A model generated the notes under the pieces. It had not been told where the DNA came from. It saw only the letters and a program-made list of their open reading frames with translations, and searched no databases. DNA of 64,000 nt from Calvatia gigantea (taxonomy: Eukaryota > Basidiomycota > Agaricomycetes > Agaricales > Lycoperdaceae), in contig JACAAK010000008.1 in assembly GCA_025093985.1 (NCBI GenBank), positions 1,488,001-1,552,000 on the forward strand, given 5' to 3'. Shown here piece by piece: positions 32,535-45,800 of the stretch. Position numbers and translations under genes: made by a program. Position 1 is the stretch's first letter. The number at the start of each line of letters is the position of its first letter.

Positions 32535-33832
32535 TGATGGGGAACGACTAGCCCAAACCGAAAACCAAATCAAAATATCCCCGCACCGTGGAGAGCAAAC
32601 ATACGATGTACCAGGTAACTCGAGAAAATATTGTCAAACGCGTGAGTGACGAACACGATTAACAAGATTACTTATCTGGGGTGGGTGATAATGAACCCAC
32701 TATACGATTACGTCAGGTCCTAATTCCAAAAGGGCCCGCGCAGAAGGAAGCGCAACCGGGCGCTTGCTAAGTTCTCGTAGATTTCGGAAGGTGTTTATCT
32801 GAGGATCTAAATGGAACAGCGCTAGAACAGTGGCTGCCCGTCCCACTGGTCTGGTGAGAGGCATAAGTCCGGCATCTGGAATTCGAAGGGGGGATGAAAC
32901 CATCTACCGCATATTCCGCCAATTCAAACACTACTAAATCCTAAATCATGTAAATCACGCCACCAGATAGGCGGGATCAGCATCATACGTCGCGCAGGGG
33001 ACTCAGAAAACCAAAGAAAAGGTTGGCCCAAGTTGGCACTATTCTGACACGGATTAAAAACAAAAATCAACCACGAGCGTGCATATACAAGGGGAACAAA
33101 ATCACACAGGTTCGGAAGGGCAAAAAAGTGTGTTGGAATCGAAATTTAGTGAATCGCTTGCGGGCTTAATTTTGGAATGGTGAAATTGCGTGGGGGTGCA
33201 CCTCCGACAAGATGTTGAGGGTATTGAGGTTTGAGGAGACAGCGTCGGTCTACGGAATTTCTGATTGTATTGGCATGCCGATCCCGATCTCCGAACCCCA
33301 GAGGCCGAACAAGGTCAGCTCTGCAGTAGGGCTGTTGGGTTCGCCAAGGGAATCGAATGCAGCCTTGGATCTTACCGAGGCTCTAGTTAGAACATTTATC
33401 ACTTTCACACTGGATAATGGTGGTCCTGTGAGATTCGAATTCGCCAGATATGCCTGACTGTACCACCTTCGGGAAAAGCGGGTGGCCCGGATGATGTGGG
33501 CAAGTCAACTAAGTACTACAAGTACTGTCACAACTCCGCTTGGGTGGGAACCACGATAATCTGTGAGGAATTTTGGAAGGCAATCGGTGTAATTCTAGAA
33601 AAGAAACACTGAATTTTCCAGGTCGTAGTAATTTCGGGTCCGGGGAAAATCTACCAAAATTTTTTGTGATGGATATTTTCTGGCGCTGTAAATGATAGGG
33701 CTGGCGATGGGACGAGACCGGTTTTGATTTCGCAAGTCCGGAGGGCTCTTCAAATGGGTCCCGACGCGCAACGCTGGAAACGGACAAGGAAAAGCACCAG
33801 GAGTGTTTTTGGAGGAGGAACGAGTGAGGGGG
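32535..33832. other. Gene-free region
   Basis: About 1.3 kb between the F-box start and the RPC11 stop, both on the minus strand. Two small open frames (32700-32903 minus, 33212-33457 plus) have ATG starts but no recognisable domain or splice continuation. I see no RNA gene. Confidence 0.4.
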
Positions 33833-34357
33833 TTAGTTTTCGCGCCACTGGTGGGCACAATTGACACATCTTGTCCGTATTCCGTCAGGCCTGGTCCCAA
33901 GCTAAAAGCTGCTGGAACGTACCGATAGACTAAATAATGGTGATCAGCAGGAATAACGACGATGAAAAGAAAATATTTACAGGTGGTCATGGGTTCATCA
34001 GCGGAGCGGATTTGAAGCTGATAGAAGTACGCTCGATCGTGGTTACATTTATCACAAGATGCTGACGGTGTTGTAAATAAGGTGGCCAAAGATTTGTAAC
34101 GGCACCGCACCTTGGGTCTGGTCAGCATGTGCCCACATTTCGTCTCCTCCAAGGACGTCGTCGACCTCTTTTCGCTTGAGTCTTGTTCTTGATGTCACCT
34201 ATAAAAAACAGTCGATCCCCAACAGAAGTACGAAAACATATGAATTCACTTGTTTTGAGATAGGGAACTCGTAAGGACAGGTGTTGCATGCCCATTTGTT
34301 GTATCCGGTATCTGAAGAGACGACCAGAAGATTTGCGCAATTTGGACAGAAAAGCAT
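33833..34357 (-). CDS. RPC11: RNA polymerase III subunit RPC11 (POLR3K orthologue)
   Basis: Small zinc-ribbon subunit that gives Pol III its RNA-cleavage activity and helps termination and reinitiation. Five exons encode 106 aa (the human protein has 108): 34250-34357, 34111-34198, 33981-34061, 33923-33929, 33833-33869. The N-terminal ribbon is MLFCPNCANLL with ACNTCPYEFPISKQ. The linker has KEVDDVLGG. The C-terminal TFIIS-like ribbon is CDKCNHDRAYFYQLQIRSAD followed by EPMTTFYR and CVNCAHQWREN. The residues F-Y-R before the third cysteine pair are supplied by a 7-nt microexon (33923-33929) with an AG before it and GT after it; without it the invariant RSADEPMTTFY motif is broken. The reading frame closes exactly. 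Start and product are very secure. Confidence 0.95.
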
Positions 34358-34497
34358 ATGCAACTCGCAGCTCGTTCTGCAATGGAGAAATTGATGGCCG
34401 GAGTGACAAAGGGGCAGTCCAAGACATACACTGCCTCCGCATCCTCCCTATTCCATGTACATAAGCATGCTGCCTCTTCCAGCTCGACCGCAACACG
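34358..34497. promoter_or_regulatory. Short bidirectional promoter RPC11 / SPRY gene
   Basis: Only 140 bp separate the ATG of RPC11 (-) and that of the SPRY gene (+). Both promoters and both 5' UTRs must fit here, so they probably share elements. I see no TATA box. Confidence 0.5.
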
Positions 34498-35516
34498 ATG
34501 GGTTTGTTCAAACACCTCAAAGAGAAGATAGCTGAGCATCGACACGCATCGGAGTCTACTCCCTCTGATGCACCTCCTGTGTGGGCCCCAGCCCCCGAGA
34601 AGTCCGTACGTTCTTGCCTCACTCTTAGTTGATCAGCTCAGACTCGTTCATTTCATCAAAGTATGCATTTGGCAAATTCAGCGAGGCACCCGAAGATGAA
34701 TTGGAAGCAGCAGAGGAATTCTGTCGCCTTTACCCTCCAAATCCTCCCAACCTCCTCCCGTCCTATGTCGTTGACCGCATCCAGTCTCTCGGAGGAAAAG
34801 CCTGGGGACTTGAACAGCCAGGACTCTACAGGTTCTCCGGCACGATCCAGAATGATGGTTCAAAAGGCGGCCCAGGCGTTGCTAAAGTCAAGACGACACC
34901 CAGCTGTGGCGATGTCTGCCTCTTGAGCGATATCCCCATCCTTGCTGGCCTCTATGGCACACATGGGAAGACCGGAGTTTACTATGAGGTTCTCATTCGT
35001 CGCATGGATGGATTCATTGCTGTTGGTACGCCCTTCAGACATTCGATGATCAGGATCCTCACTGACTTTTGTCTAGGCACCGCTTGCCGTCCATACCCTG
35101 AATACCGGCTTCCAGGGTGGAACAGACTGAGCGCTGGCCTCCACCTCGATGACATGCGCAAGTTTTTCGAAGATCCCGATGGTGGTCGCGATTACACCCC
35201 AGATCTTACGCGAATATACCCAGGGGACACCATCGGCTGTGGATACGAATTCGCCACGGGGGCCTTATTCTATACTTATAACGGCCATCGCCTCCCTCCT
35301 GCTTTCACTGGGATCTATATGCCTCGTCAGAACTTTGATGTCTTTGCAGCTATCGGCGTTGAGGGTGAATGTGACTTTGACGTTAATTTTGGCGGTGATT
35401 ATTTTAGGTGGAAGGAGGGTAATGAATGGGCGTGGAGGATCGAGGGGCATGTTGGAGGTCATCTTGCTGGTGGATCAAGGGAAGTGGATGACGAGTTGCC
35501 CGCGTATACGGGCTAA
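34498..35516 (+). CDS. SPRY (B30.2-like) domain protein
   Basis: Three exons (34498-34605, 34662-35025, 35077-35516) give 303 aa. A short N-terminal segment (MGLFKHLKEKIAEHRH) precedes a region rich in proline (RLYPPNPPNLLP). The SPRY fold begins around GLEQPGLYRFSGTIQNDG and includes GVYYEVLIRRMDGFIAVGTA, PGWNRLSAGLHLDD, PGDTIGCGYEF and LFYTYNGHRLPPAFTGIY, the usual run of SPRY strands ending in a FTYNG-like turn. Fungal SPRY proteins such as Ssh4/Ear1 adapt Rsp5 ubiquitin ligase to membrane cargo, but they carry a transmembrane anchor and PPxY motif, and I see neither here. So it is probably a soluble binding protein of unknown partner. Confidence 0.85.
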
Positions 35517-36075
35517 TCCGCCTTCTGAAAGTCTTTCCTTTCACACCCTTGTATCTTAACGATGAGCACCCCGCGGTTTGCTGAACGCAATTTGCGATCT
35601 GGGCTGTTGCTAATGTTGCCTCTTGCAATGCGGATGAGGGTTACACATTAAAAACATACAGAAAGTTTATCTCTCTTTTCTTTCCCCCCCGAATTTGGAT
35701 GGACTAGAAGTAAGAGGTGGTACCATCCACCAAGCAAGAAACACCGTCATTCACGTATTCACTAATGTAATACACATTGAGGTGGCGTGTCGCATGCCAC
35801 CATATCCGGTACAATATCACGTATTCCAGCCATCCATCCCGCGGCCTCGGAACCTTTTTTTACTCCCTCAGCACCTCACCCGCGACAATACCAGCTAAAA
35901 GGACACCAATTTTCTCTGGATCCACTGTCCCATTGGACCCACCACGAATCAATGAAGCCCTTCGCATGGTCAACAAGCACAACATATGGAAAGTGACAAC
36001 TACGTACTCAAGCTTCGAGATGTAATTCCCGTCAACTTCGAGGTCCAGTTGCGATCCTTCATACCTTGGATGGAG
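35517..36075. other. Convergent 3' region
   Basis: About 560 bp between the SPRY stop (+) and the helicase stop (-). A pyrimidine-rich run lies near 35670-35690. No gene, repeat or RNA was seen. Confidence 0.4.
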
Positions 36076-39000
36076 TCAGCATAGAACTAGTGGGGTGAAA
36101 GAGAAGGGCAACAAATTATTCCGAAGGGCAAATTGAAGATAAGGCTTCCAATAAGGATCTTGTTGAAGGAGGTGAGGATTGCCTATAACCACGAGCAGTT
36201 CTTTAGCGCGTGTTACCGCAACGTTCATTCTAAGGATATATTTAAGTGAAACCGGAGTTGTAGATGCAAGTGCGGAGAACAGACCGTTTTGGTTCCCTGA
36301 AAAGACCCAAGCCCTTCTGGAAATCATCCTCAAGGAATCTAGCATTTGAGCGGACACAAGAAACAATGATGACTCTATTTTCTCGTCCTTGCCAGTCCTA
36401 GAAGTGGGATTACGTGTGGAGAAGGTAGCATCAGTTAGTCCAGTTACCATGCCAAAAGGACGAAGAGTCAGCCAGAAATTAAAAGTTAATTTGGACCTAA
36501 GTTGGAACCCGATGGGTTGAGGTCACAGGACCCAGGCTTGAAACACGAGTCTTCGATTAATTGCACACTTACCTCAACAGTGCCCACATCTACATCCCTC
36601 ATGTTGCCTTCTCTCAATAGTTCTCGGAGTTTCCAAACTTGTGCACGGAAGGGCGATATGATACCAATGTTCCTGGCTTTGAGTGGAGGATCGCACGTGT
36701 TGGCTTCTTGCATGAGTGACTTGACAACTCGCATTACGGTTTCAATTTCTCCTGGATTGTACCAGGTGGACTTCTACAGCATTTCACAGCGGAAGTTGCA
36801 TCAAACGTCACCATTTTTGGATTCGGCATTTTGTTTTACGCACCTCCTCAACACCTTCTTCTTCACCTTCGCAACCAAATACCTTTACCGGCAACCTGTT
36901 ATCCGGGAGTTCCGACCAAGAAATTTGACCATTTGTTGCAAAAGGCACCTAAAGTGTCATTATAAAAGAGGGCGGAAGGTGGCATGAGGATCGCCGGATG
37001 ACTGCGGTAATTCTTGCGTAGATGTGCGCATGGGCGGAAGTGCCCAATCGTGGTAGCTTCGTTGGCATAAAGTGACCGCTCAAAGAGTCGTTGGAGCAGA
37101 GACATATCCAGCTCGGCTTTTCTCGCTTCTTCCGAGGAAACAATTGGACCAACTATGGTTGGGTGGTGGGTGGAACCGAGCCAGTGAGTGAGGAGATTGG
37201 AAGAGGAGAGAGGGGCTTACGTTGGTAACGGTCTCCACAAAGAACTAATTGGGGCTGGGCCAGTTCGGTACCATTTCCTGTGGCTGGCACTGCGGGAGGT
37301 TCCTGATGTTCTGTTGCAACAACAGAGATAGGTATACAAAGCTCTGGCTCTGAGCCTTGGGCAGCCTTCATACCCCCACTTTAGTAGAATTATCATCATC
37401 AATATTTATGTGCTCTGACCTCATCGATTATCAAATGTGTCCAATGCATCTTCGCAGGAGCTCGAGCGGAATGTGGATGGAAGGAGCTCATCAATTCATG
37501 TTCCATCCTCATAAGTGCGCGGTTGGTACATTGGGTTTCTGCTAAAATATTTGCGTCAATGCAAGAACAGGCGACCACACGGTATTTCATGAGCTCCTTA
37601 AATGGGGGTATAGAGAATTTGTTCTCGGCAGATGTGTCGATATCTGACATAGGATAGAGTAAGAGGTAGAACGACGGAAGAAGCCTAAGACACCGACGGC
37701 AATATTGCATCAATTTAGAGGGGACTTGGTTGATCGTTCGGCTCTGGTCGTTCAAGCGGAGCATTTCTGAGGGTTTAAGGGAGGTTCGGAGGCGTAGAAC
37801 GAGGGTGTCTGTCGCTGGGTTGGATGGTGCACATAAAAGAATGCAGGCGTCGGGTTGCACATGCAGTATTTGTAAAACCATTTCGACAATTGTTCTGGAG
37901 GTACATAAGTTAACGAAAGTCGAGGCTGCGAAGAAAAACAACCAGGCTACCTTGTTTTGCCCGTTCCGGCGGGTCCAGAAATGAGGTAAGGAACTGGCCA
38001 TTCTTGAAGAGTGATGGAGGTAACAGCATTCTGGGCTCTTGGTCAATGGATTGTTCATGCTTGACTGGAGCATACTAGCCTTTTGTTCTTCATTTAAGTC
38101 TTTGTCTTTCCATTTTAGTGCATCGTGAGTTCTTGCGTCCACGATCCAGCGAGGGGGGTTATCCGTGATGTTTTCCACCGTAGGGAACAGCCACCTGGTG
38201 AAGGAGCTATCTCCCAGGGTCGATTTCATTGCGTCATTTATATCACCTACGGCCGCTTCCATCAAACAAAATGGGCGAGCATTGACGAGGAAGGAAATGT
38301 TAAAAGTTACAGGAAGTCGGAATGGAATATGGTTTTCTGTTTGAGCGAGGTAGAGAGCGATTCCGGTCCAATGGTTTTGTATATAATCTTTCAGCGTGGG
38401 CGAGTAAAGATCTGATCCACATTTTTGAGCAGGAACTCGGAAGGAAGGGCTGTAATCACTCACGAACAAGTCCTTCCCTCTTCTGAGAAGCAATTACCCT
38501 GGCCTCGAAGGCGACACCATTGCCAAAAAATGGCTCAGTAAAACCATTTTGTGACGGAATCACTTGGCGCATCTTGACAAGGTCGCCGATTTCAAGGCGA
38601 GGGTAGTTCTCCCGTAGACCTGGGACGGCGAGGGAAAACTCGCTCCGCTTCCACTCCGTCGATTTAAGGTCTTCAACAATCCAGAGCACGACGCTTGAGC
38701 GGTGAGCGCTGAGGCAGTCGACCTCTGCCTGTAAAATCGGGTACCAGTGTTCATGGAAATGGGTAGAGTCCAGGGGTATACGTTCCTCAGTCGAAGATGG
38801 AGGTCGTGATAAGAGTTTACTTTCGCGATTTTGGGTGAGATGAGGGAGCAAAAAACTACAAGGATAATCTGGCGGTGGGAACGGTGCGACAGGAGGTAGA
38901 GGTTCGAGGTGGTGAACGAGCCTCTGTATATTCCTCAGGCACTGTGGCACAAAAGATGGGGCCTAGATTTCATCCCATCAGCGCAGGAGCGGGCACAATT

Positions 39001-39519
39001 TTGAACGACCTACATATTTGTCAAGTCCATGATTTTTTATCTACATGGTCTTGAGGTGAATTACCAGGAGCAATGTTTTCTTGTACTCACAGGTGTTTGA
39101 TTCTTTGCAAGGGATATTTCTGATACTTTTTTTCCTTCTTTAACTTTTTTGTTTTGAGGCTTAATCAGATCAGATTTTCCATGGGATCGGGGAGGGGGGA
39201 GCTGCTTTGAATTGGTCTCAGTGGATTTCTTTGGAACTTTAATGGTGATACGATTGCTTTCTAGCACAGGTCCCAGGATTCGAGGGGACCTAAACCCAGG
39301 TCGTGGAACCACGCGGTCTTTCCAATAGGGATGGACGGTCGGGTCATGCTGTGAATCGTCGACCAAACTTTCCTGAGGGTAAAAGTATTGCTGATGGCCA
39401 TAGGAAGCGGTTGGATGTGCGTAGGCTATTGGTGAGTACGGAAGTGCGTATGGATCCATGGGGGGTTGAGGCAAGTTGTGGTTATGCGGTCGCTGATATG
39501 CCATCGTCCTCGAGGACAT
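36076..39519 (-). CDS. SDE3/MOV10-like superfamily 1 RNA helicase
   Basis: RNA helicase of the Upf1-like group; SDE3 in plants and its fungal relatives act in RNA silencing. Start at 39519 (MSSRTMAYQRPHNHNLPQ), with a low-complexity, proline- and lysine-rich N-terminus. Then come VPGLRENYPRLEIGDLVKMR and GNGVAFEARVIASQKREGL, the MOV10-type domain before the ATPase. Motifs: LNEEQK and, after an intron, Walker A YLISGPAGTGKT; ACILLCAPSNPATDTLVLRL (Ia); LIIDEAAQGSEPELCIPI (II, DEAA); LVLCGDRYQLGPIVSS (III); HLRKNYRSHPAIL (IV); IGIISPFRAQVWKLRELL; DWQGRENRVIIVSCVRSN (V); MNVAVTRAKELLVVIGNPHL (VI). Stop at 36076-36078. The intron after NEEQK seems to use a GC donor (38078-38079). It is divergent from APC1. 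Family certain; role in silencing inferred. Confidence 0.85.
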
Positions 39520-39889
39520 AGTTTAACAGCATTCACCGCGGGGAAAGGCGCTCAAGATAAAGTTAGGATTGAACGTGGTGGGCTGCGGGTACGTAAGTTC
39601 CCCAGAACGTGTTCCTTCAGAGCAGTTATCCAGGACACAAGTACCAGCGTAGGATAGAACCAGTCTGAAGACAGTCCAACGAGCCACTAAAGTCGAATGG
39701 AACCAATTACCATGTGTGAAAACATCATTAACTCACTATGTTTGTATTAAGTGTCGGATATGGTCATCTAGAGTACGCAAGAACAAACAGCACGAATAAA
39801 CAGAGCTCGTCCATCTCATCGCGATTTCACTGTTCAACGTTTAACGTTCAACATTCAATGTTCGGCGATCGTTCACTGAATCAACTGTT
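39520..39889. promoter_or_regulatory. Divergent promoter region SDE3-like / APC1
   Basis: This 370 bp gap lies between two divergent ATGs. Just before the APC1 start, bases 39832-39863 are a run of related 7-8 base units (GTTCAACG, TTTAACG, TTCAACA, TTCAATG), a short imperfect tandem repeat in the probable 5' UTR. Confidence 0.45.
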
Positions 39890-42800
39890 ATGACCCATCC
39901 TATTACTCTTCCTCTTCAACATCTTCATAAATCAGCCGCAGTCCGGTTTCTTGAACGGCAATCCCCACCGCGCAGTGAATTGGCTCGTGAATCCACCTTA
40001 CTTCAGGCTATTCGTTCTGCATTGCGTGGATCAGACGCCGAGAGCCTCTCAACGATACAAACTACATATCACTATGACACACAATCAGATACCCGTGAAC
40101 TTACGTGGAACGCGAGCACTGTAATTCTCAGTTATGGAGGGGTCATTCACCGGAGATGGTCCTTTGGACAGGCGGGCGAGACTATTCAATGGGCCTGCCT
40201 GGGAATACTGGAGCAAGTCGAAACACAGTCCCCCAGTGACACCTCTACTTCGGTGCCTGCACCAATCGCCTCTTCGTCCCAGCCCACCAAATCATCTTCC
40301 GAACGACCTACATTCGGTCCATTTGCACATGCACAAGCAGCTTCGCAAGCAGCATCGAACAGCGTCACGCTTGTACCTGCAATTTTCGTCTTCCTGCGGA
40401 GCGTTGGAAGGGTTATACTGGAAAACGGTGTTGAATATGCCTTTTCACTCCCGTTCATTGTTCGGAAAGTGTGGCCGTTGTTTCCTCATGGTGTTATGAT
40501 CCAGCGTGTACTTGAACCCAGTGAACTCGTTGAAGCCGAGTTGACCGGAGAAGCGGTACTTCCCACCATATTCTCCATGACAAGCCCCTTGGCTGAAGCA
40601 GCTGCAGTCGGGTTAACTACCGGGATCATGGGAGGATACAAAAACCAAGCAGTTCGGCTGAAAGATGAAGATGAAAATTCTACTAGTCCCCTCAAATCAA
40701 TACCACCCTCTGAGATGATTGTCTCTGTTACTTGCCCAGGTCGTGATTGCACCTTTTACATTGTTGTCACAGTCAACGTCGAACAACGGAGGTTGTCTGT
40801 CTGGCGATATACGTATCTAAAACCCAAGGACATGCCCCTCCCACTCACCGAGAGTCGCACGCGGGAATCAAAGAAACGTCAGTCCATGGCTGGACCGGGA
40901 AGCAGACGTACTTCAGCTCTCTATGACGGGGCAGGGCGACACCACCATCCTCTATCACCTGGTCGTCGGTCGACGGAGGTATCGCCCACCCATGACATTT
41001 TTGAAGTTCCTGTACCTGACATGCCGCCACTTTCTGCGCTTCCCAGAATGGCACCAACTCTTTCGACGACGACGACGCTGCAATCACTTGTCTCAGGAGG
41101 CTCATCACAACGGCCTGTTGGTGGTAGCAAGGCCCGAAGGCCCTCTTTAAACAGAAATGATTTCAGCGTCACTATGGACCGTATGGTTCTCGGGGGTCGC
41201 GCGGAGACGGATTTGGAGATCCCTCTTGAGCACGGGAGAATGAAGGCAGCATACTGGATGGAGCAGGTGTATAGTCAGGAAATATCGGAGGGAGAGTAAG
41301 TATTACTCCTCTCGTCGGTATTGTAGTGCTAATTAACACAGTACGAAATCCTGGCGAGGTATAACGTTTTCGTCTTTCGATGAACGATTCGATGGAAAGC
41401 AGGAACGCTGTTACATGGCCTTTCAACTCCCGAAGTCCCATATCGTCCATATTGTATCTGTAACTGTCGAAGGAGATGGCATGATGAAGATTGAACCTTT
41501 GGCTCAAATATCTGCTATAACGTCGGTTTCCGTACGGGCCACTCGGGAAAATGTTTGGGATTTACTTGTGGTTAAACCTGACCATCGTCTCGCACTCCTC
41601 ACCCATGGCCTGCGAGAGATTCCCATTGAACTCGGCGGAGACCCTGGGTTGTCCGGTGATTCAGGAATGGATATCGAGATGGACGGGAATCCTCATCCCG
41701 TTATCCACGTATCCCGCGCCACAATGTCTTCTGTCGCTCTTACATTCGCCAACGGCCGTCAAGCCCGTCTCGACTTGTCCCTCAACCCCAAAACTATGTT
41801 GACAACTGAATGTCTCGCCATTCTTGCCCAGTGCCTGACACCTGAGGCCTCCTTCCTTCTCCACCGTGCTTTTTTGGATCGGTGGATCGCAAGAGGACTA
41901 TCATCAATGGAAGGTGTTGAGTTCAGCTGCTTGACAGACGCGATTTACACTGTTTTCCAGCTCAAGAACGAATCGATACCCTTCCCATCTGGAGCATGGG
42001 AGCAACTAGCGGGATCGATATCGCATGAGCATTTTGGGGAAGATCCTGTGTTGCGTCGGTTGCGCAGACCGGCCGAATTCTCGTCATTAAAACCTGTTCA
42101 CCCGACCAAACGGCCGTCCAAACTTCTTTCGCCAATGTTATATGCACTCCATACACTCGCAGAGTATCTCCGCCTCCTTGTCAATCGATTCGGTGATCTT
42201 GTCAAGTTGGTTCCTTTGATTCGTCGGATAGCATTGGAGGTGCGGCCAGAATGGGCAGATTATTGGCAGAGACTTGTACCGGATACAGCAGGTCTCTGGC
42301 CTGTGGCATCTGCATCGCGTATGTGGTCCCAAGCTTCCTACTCGATATATTCTCACGTCTGAGTTGTATCCAGCCCCTGCCTACCTGGACGACCGAATAC
42401 CTGTATGGCCGCCCGATATTTCTGCGATCTTCTATGGACGCTTAAGCAATCCAGAATGGAAAGTTCCATGGCATGACACATCCAACATCGCCGCGCGATT
42501 CGGTGTTCCGGCGTCATTTGAATATGGTAGCTGGGATCCGCTCCACGGCCTTCATGACTTATCCACCCTGTATTCGTACCTCACGGATGGTCAAACAACA
42601 GATGTCCGTACCAGGGCAGAGCGTGCAACACGATTCCTCGTGTCGAAGCAAGGTATCAAATTCCTCGACTTGCTACCTTTGGGCATCGCGGCACCACTGC
42701 GAGAAGCTGCTCGAACGTGTCAACTTGCGCCACCTTCCAGCTGGCCGCTGCATGCGTACATGGCAGTTGGCAGGAATGATTTGGCGGCGTCGGCTAGCGA

Positions 42801-45800
42801 AGGTGTCGAACAGGTCAATAGGGACAGATTCAGGTCAAGGAACCTATCAGTAGGTGACCCACACTGCTTACGAGATATTGGTTTTCAAAATTTGCCCGTG
42901 CAGAACCCTGATAAGCCTCGCCACACAATCAATCGCCTTGTCTCGGCCGCTCGTGCCGCTGGAGGTGGAGAGGTCGACGTCGTGACCGGTGTTGAGCTCG
43001 ACCTCGAAGCCTTTACCTCCATTCGTTTCGGTCAAGATCGGCGGTTAGAGGAGGTCGCTCGCATGTTGTGTTCGTCAACCGTAACGTCTGTCAAGATTGC
43101 CGATCGACCTGATCTCAGGTATGACATTTCTGTGACGTCGCTTGAGTTTGGCTGACGAATTTCATTATAATAGTGAACATGACCAGACCAAGGAGCATCA
43201 AAACCATGTCATCCGTATCGCAGAACGGACTCTCGCTCTTCCTTATGGCCGGGCTATGTTCACCTTTGGCTGTGTGCCTACAGTCACTCGTGAAGCACAT
43301 ACAATTCCCAAACTTGAATTTACAATGCGCGCGCAACCGCTGAATATCACCGTCACCCCAGAGGCAGGAAAAATTTCTGCCGAGTCGCACAATTGGGGTG
43401 ATTTCCACAATGGGGTCGCCGCTGGATTAAGAATATCTTCAACAGCCAATGGTGTAGAGAGTTCCTGGATCGCATTCAATAAGCCCTCAGAACTTTCTCC
43501 GGAACATGCGGGATTCTTGTTGGGACTTGGTTTGACAGGACATCTGAAGCACATGATGACTTGGCACACCTTCAGTTATTTGACGCCGAAACACGATTTG
43601 ACATCGATTGGAGTTTTGCTGGGCTTATCCGCGGCAAATATTGGGAATGGGGACCAGCATGTGACAAAGTTGCTGGCTGTACACACGCCCGCGCTGTTGC
43701 CTACCCCTTCTGTTGACCTGAACGTTTCATTGATGACTCAGGCTGCAGGACTTGCGGGTGTGGGACTGCTGTATCTTGGGACGAAGAATCGGCGGATGGC
43801 GGAGGTGTGTTTGAACCAGATCAGTAGGAGGGACCTTGTCCAGCCGGATTTGAGCAATGAACATCGAGAGGCGTATACATATGCTGCTGCATTGGCATTT
43901 GGGATGATCATGCTGGGAAAGGGCACAACCATTCCTGCGGATGCGCATTTGGTCTCAAGGCTGAGCACTTTGGTCCACGGTGAGGCGGATCCAATGCTTG
44001 GGAAGAAGGCGCGGGCACCGTTTGACACCAACCTCACCTCACCTGCAGCGACGATCGCTCTGGGACTCATGTATTTGCGAACAGAGCGACAGGATATCGC
44101 TGACTTGTTACCTATTCCGGATACAATACTCGCACTCAATCGGGTTCAACCAAGCTTTTTGACAGTCAGGATAATTGCTAGGAGCTTGATCATGTGGAAT
44201 GAGATCGCCCCGTCCAATGAATGGTTGATATCACAGATCCCGGAGAGCATACGCGAGGCAATCGAGGTGCGATCAAAGCACAATAAAGTTGTCGATGAGT
44301 CGATGGAGTTAGCCTACTACAACATCCTGGCAGGCTGCTGTTTTGCGATCGCGCTAAAATATGCAGGAACCGCCAGACAGGAAGCGTATTTGCTCATTGT
44401 GCGGTATTTCGACCTGTACACGAGGTTAGCATATACGAATGGTCAGGCTAGTTCAAGTTTGATTCGGTGACAATTTGCTCATTGATTTCCTAGGCCCTGC
44501 TTTTGATCATAATGATCAAGAGGTCCGCTGTCAGGGATGGCCTCAACCTGATATCCATTTCGCTAAGCATGATCATGGCTGGTACCGGTGAAATCAGCTG
44601 TCTCCGACGATTTAGGTATGCCTATGGAATGTACCAACAATCCGGGTACCACCACGGATTCAAATACGGTGTTCATGTCTCAAATCACATGGGGTTGGGG
44701 CTATTATTCCTGGGAGCGGGCCGGTTCACTCTTGGGACATCTGACGCAGCGATTGCATGCCTTGTCACCGCTTTCTTCCCTCGATTTCACCCTGTATCCT
44801 CAGATAACAAGAGCTTCTTGCAAGCCCTGCGTCATTTATGGGCATTGGCGGTTGAACCTAGGTGTTTAATTGCCAGAGATGTGGATTCTGGGGAGGTGGT
44901 TTATCTCCCAGTGAAGATTAAGTTCAAAGAGGAAAAGGAGACTGTGGTCACTTTGATATCCCCCACATTGATACCCGATATGGACAAACTTGTTTCGATT
45001 CGCGTTGACACGCCTCGTTATTGGCCTTTCTATCTCGACATCGAACGGGTACAGAGACACAAGGAGGCTTTGCTGAAAAGCCAAACTCTATACGTGAAGA
45101 GAAGGACAGCCTTTTTGAGCTATACGGAAGACCCAAAGGGCAGCCGAAGTTTATTCGTGCGGTCTGGGTCATCAGCCGGTGATGCAGCTACACTCGATTT
45201 TCCGCAGATAACGGACGCCACGACACATCCTGCAAGCGACCTATCTGAATTTATCACGTCATTCTCAAACGATGTGCTGTTCTTGGCCTTTGCAGACTAC
45301 CTGGCTAGAAGGGACGAAGGGTTTACGGACAAGGAGCGGCTGTTCCACAAGTACTGTCATGCGGCGCTGTTGGATAGCATTTTGCAGGATAAACCGCAGA
45401 CATTGCAGTCCCATTTGACACTATACCTATTTCGCACGATGGAACCCGGGAGTCGGTATTTTAATTTGCGACTGCAGGATTTGCGTTTCGCAGCCGATTT
45501 CTATTCAAAGATCTATGACCGGAGGTTCAGTGGGAGAGCAAACAATAACCCGAGGCCACCGTTAATTCGAGATACAGCTTTACTCGGGGCACTGAATGCT
45601 TTGGATGAACGGTTGGAGTGTGTGCGGAAGTCGGAGGCATTTTTACGTGTGTTGGGGCAGTACGTCAGAGGAGAAATGATAACTATCACCACATCACCGG
45701 ACATCATTGAAAGCGACACGCGGGGGGATGAAGAGGGTAATGAAAGTCTGGACATTATGCATCGACTTGGGTGGTATCTATTGAGGAATGGCGTCCCCGT

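Noticed and set aside
32700..32903. 67-codon minus-strand ORF
   Set aside because: It has an ATG, but no recognisable domain, promoter or neighbouring exon supports it.
33595..34152. 185-codon open frame overlapping RPC11
   Set aside because: It reads through the RPC11 introns. The spliced model restores every family motif, so the frame after EPMTT is intron.
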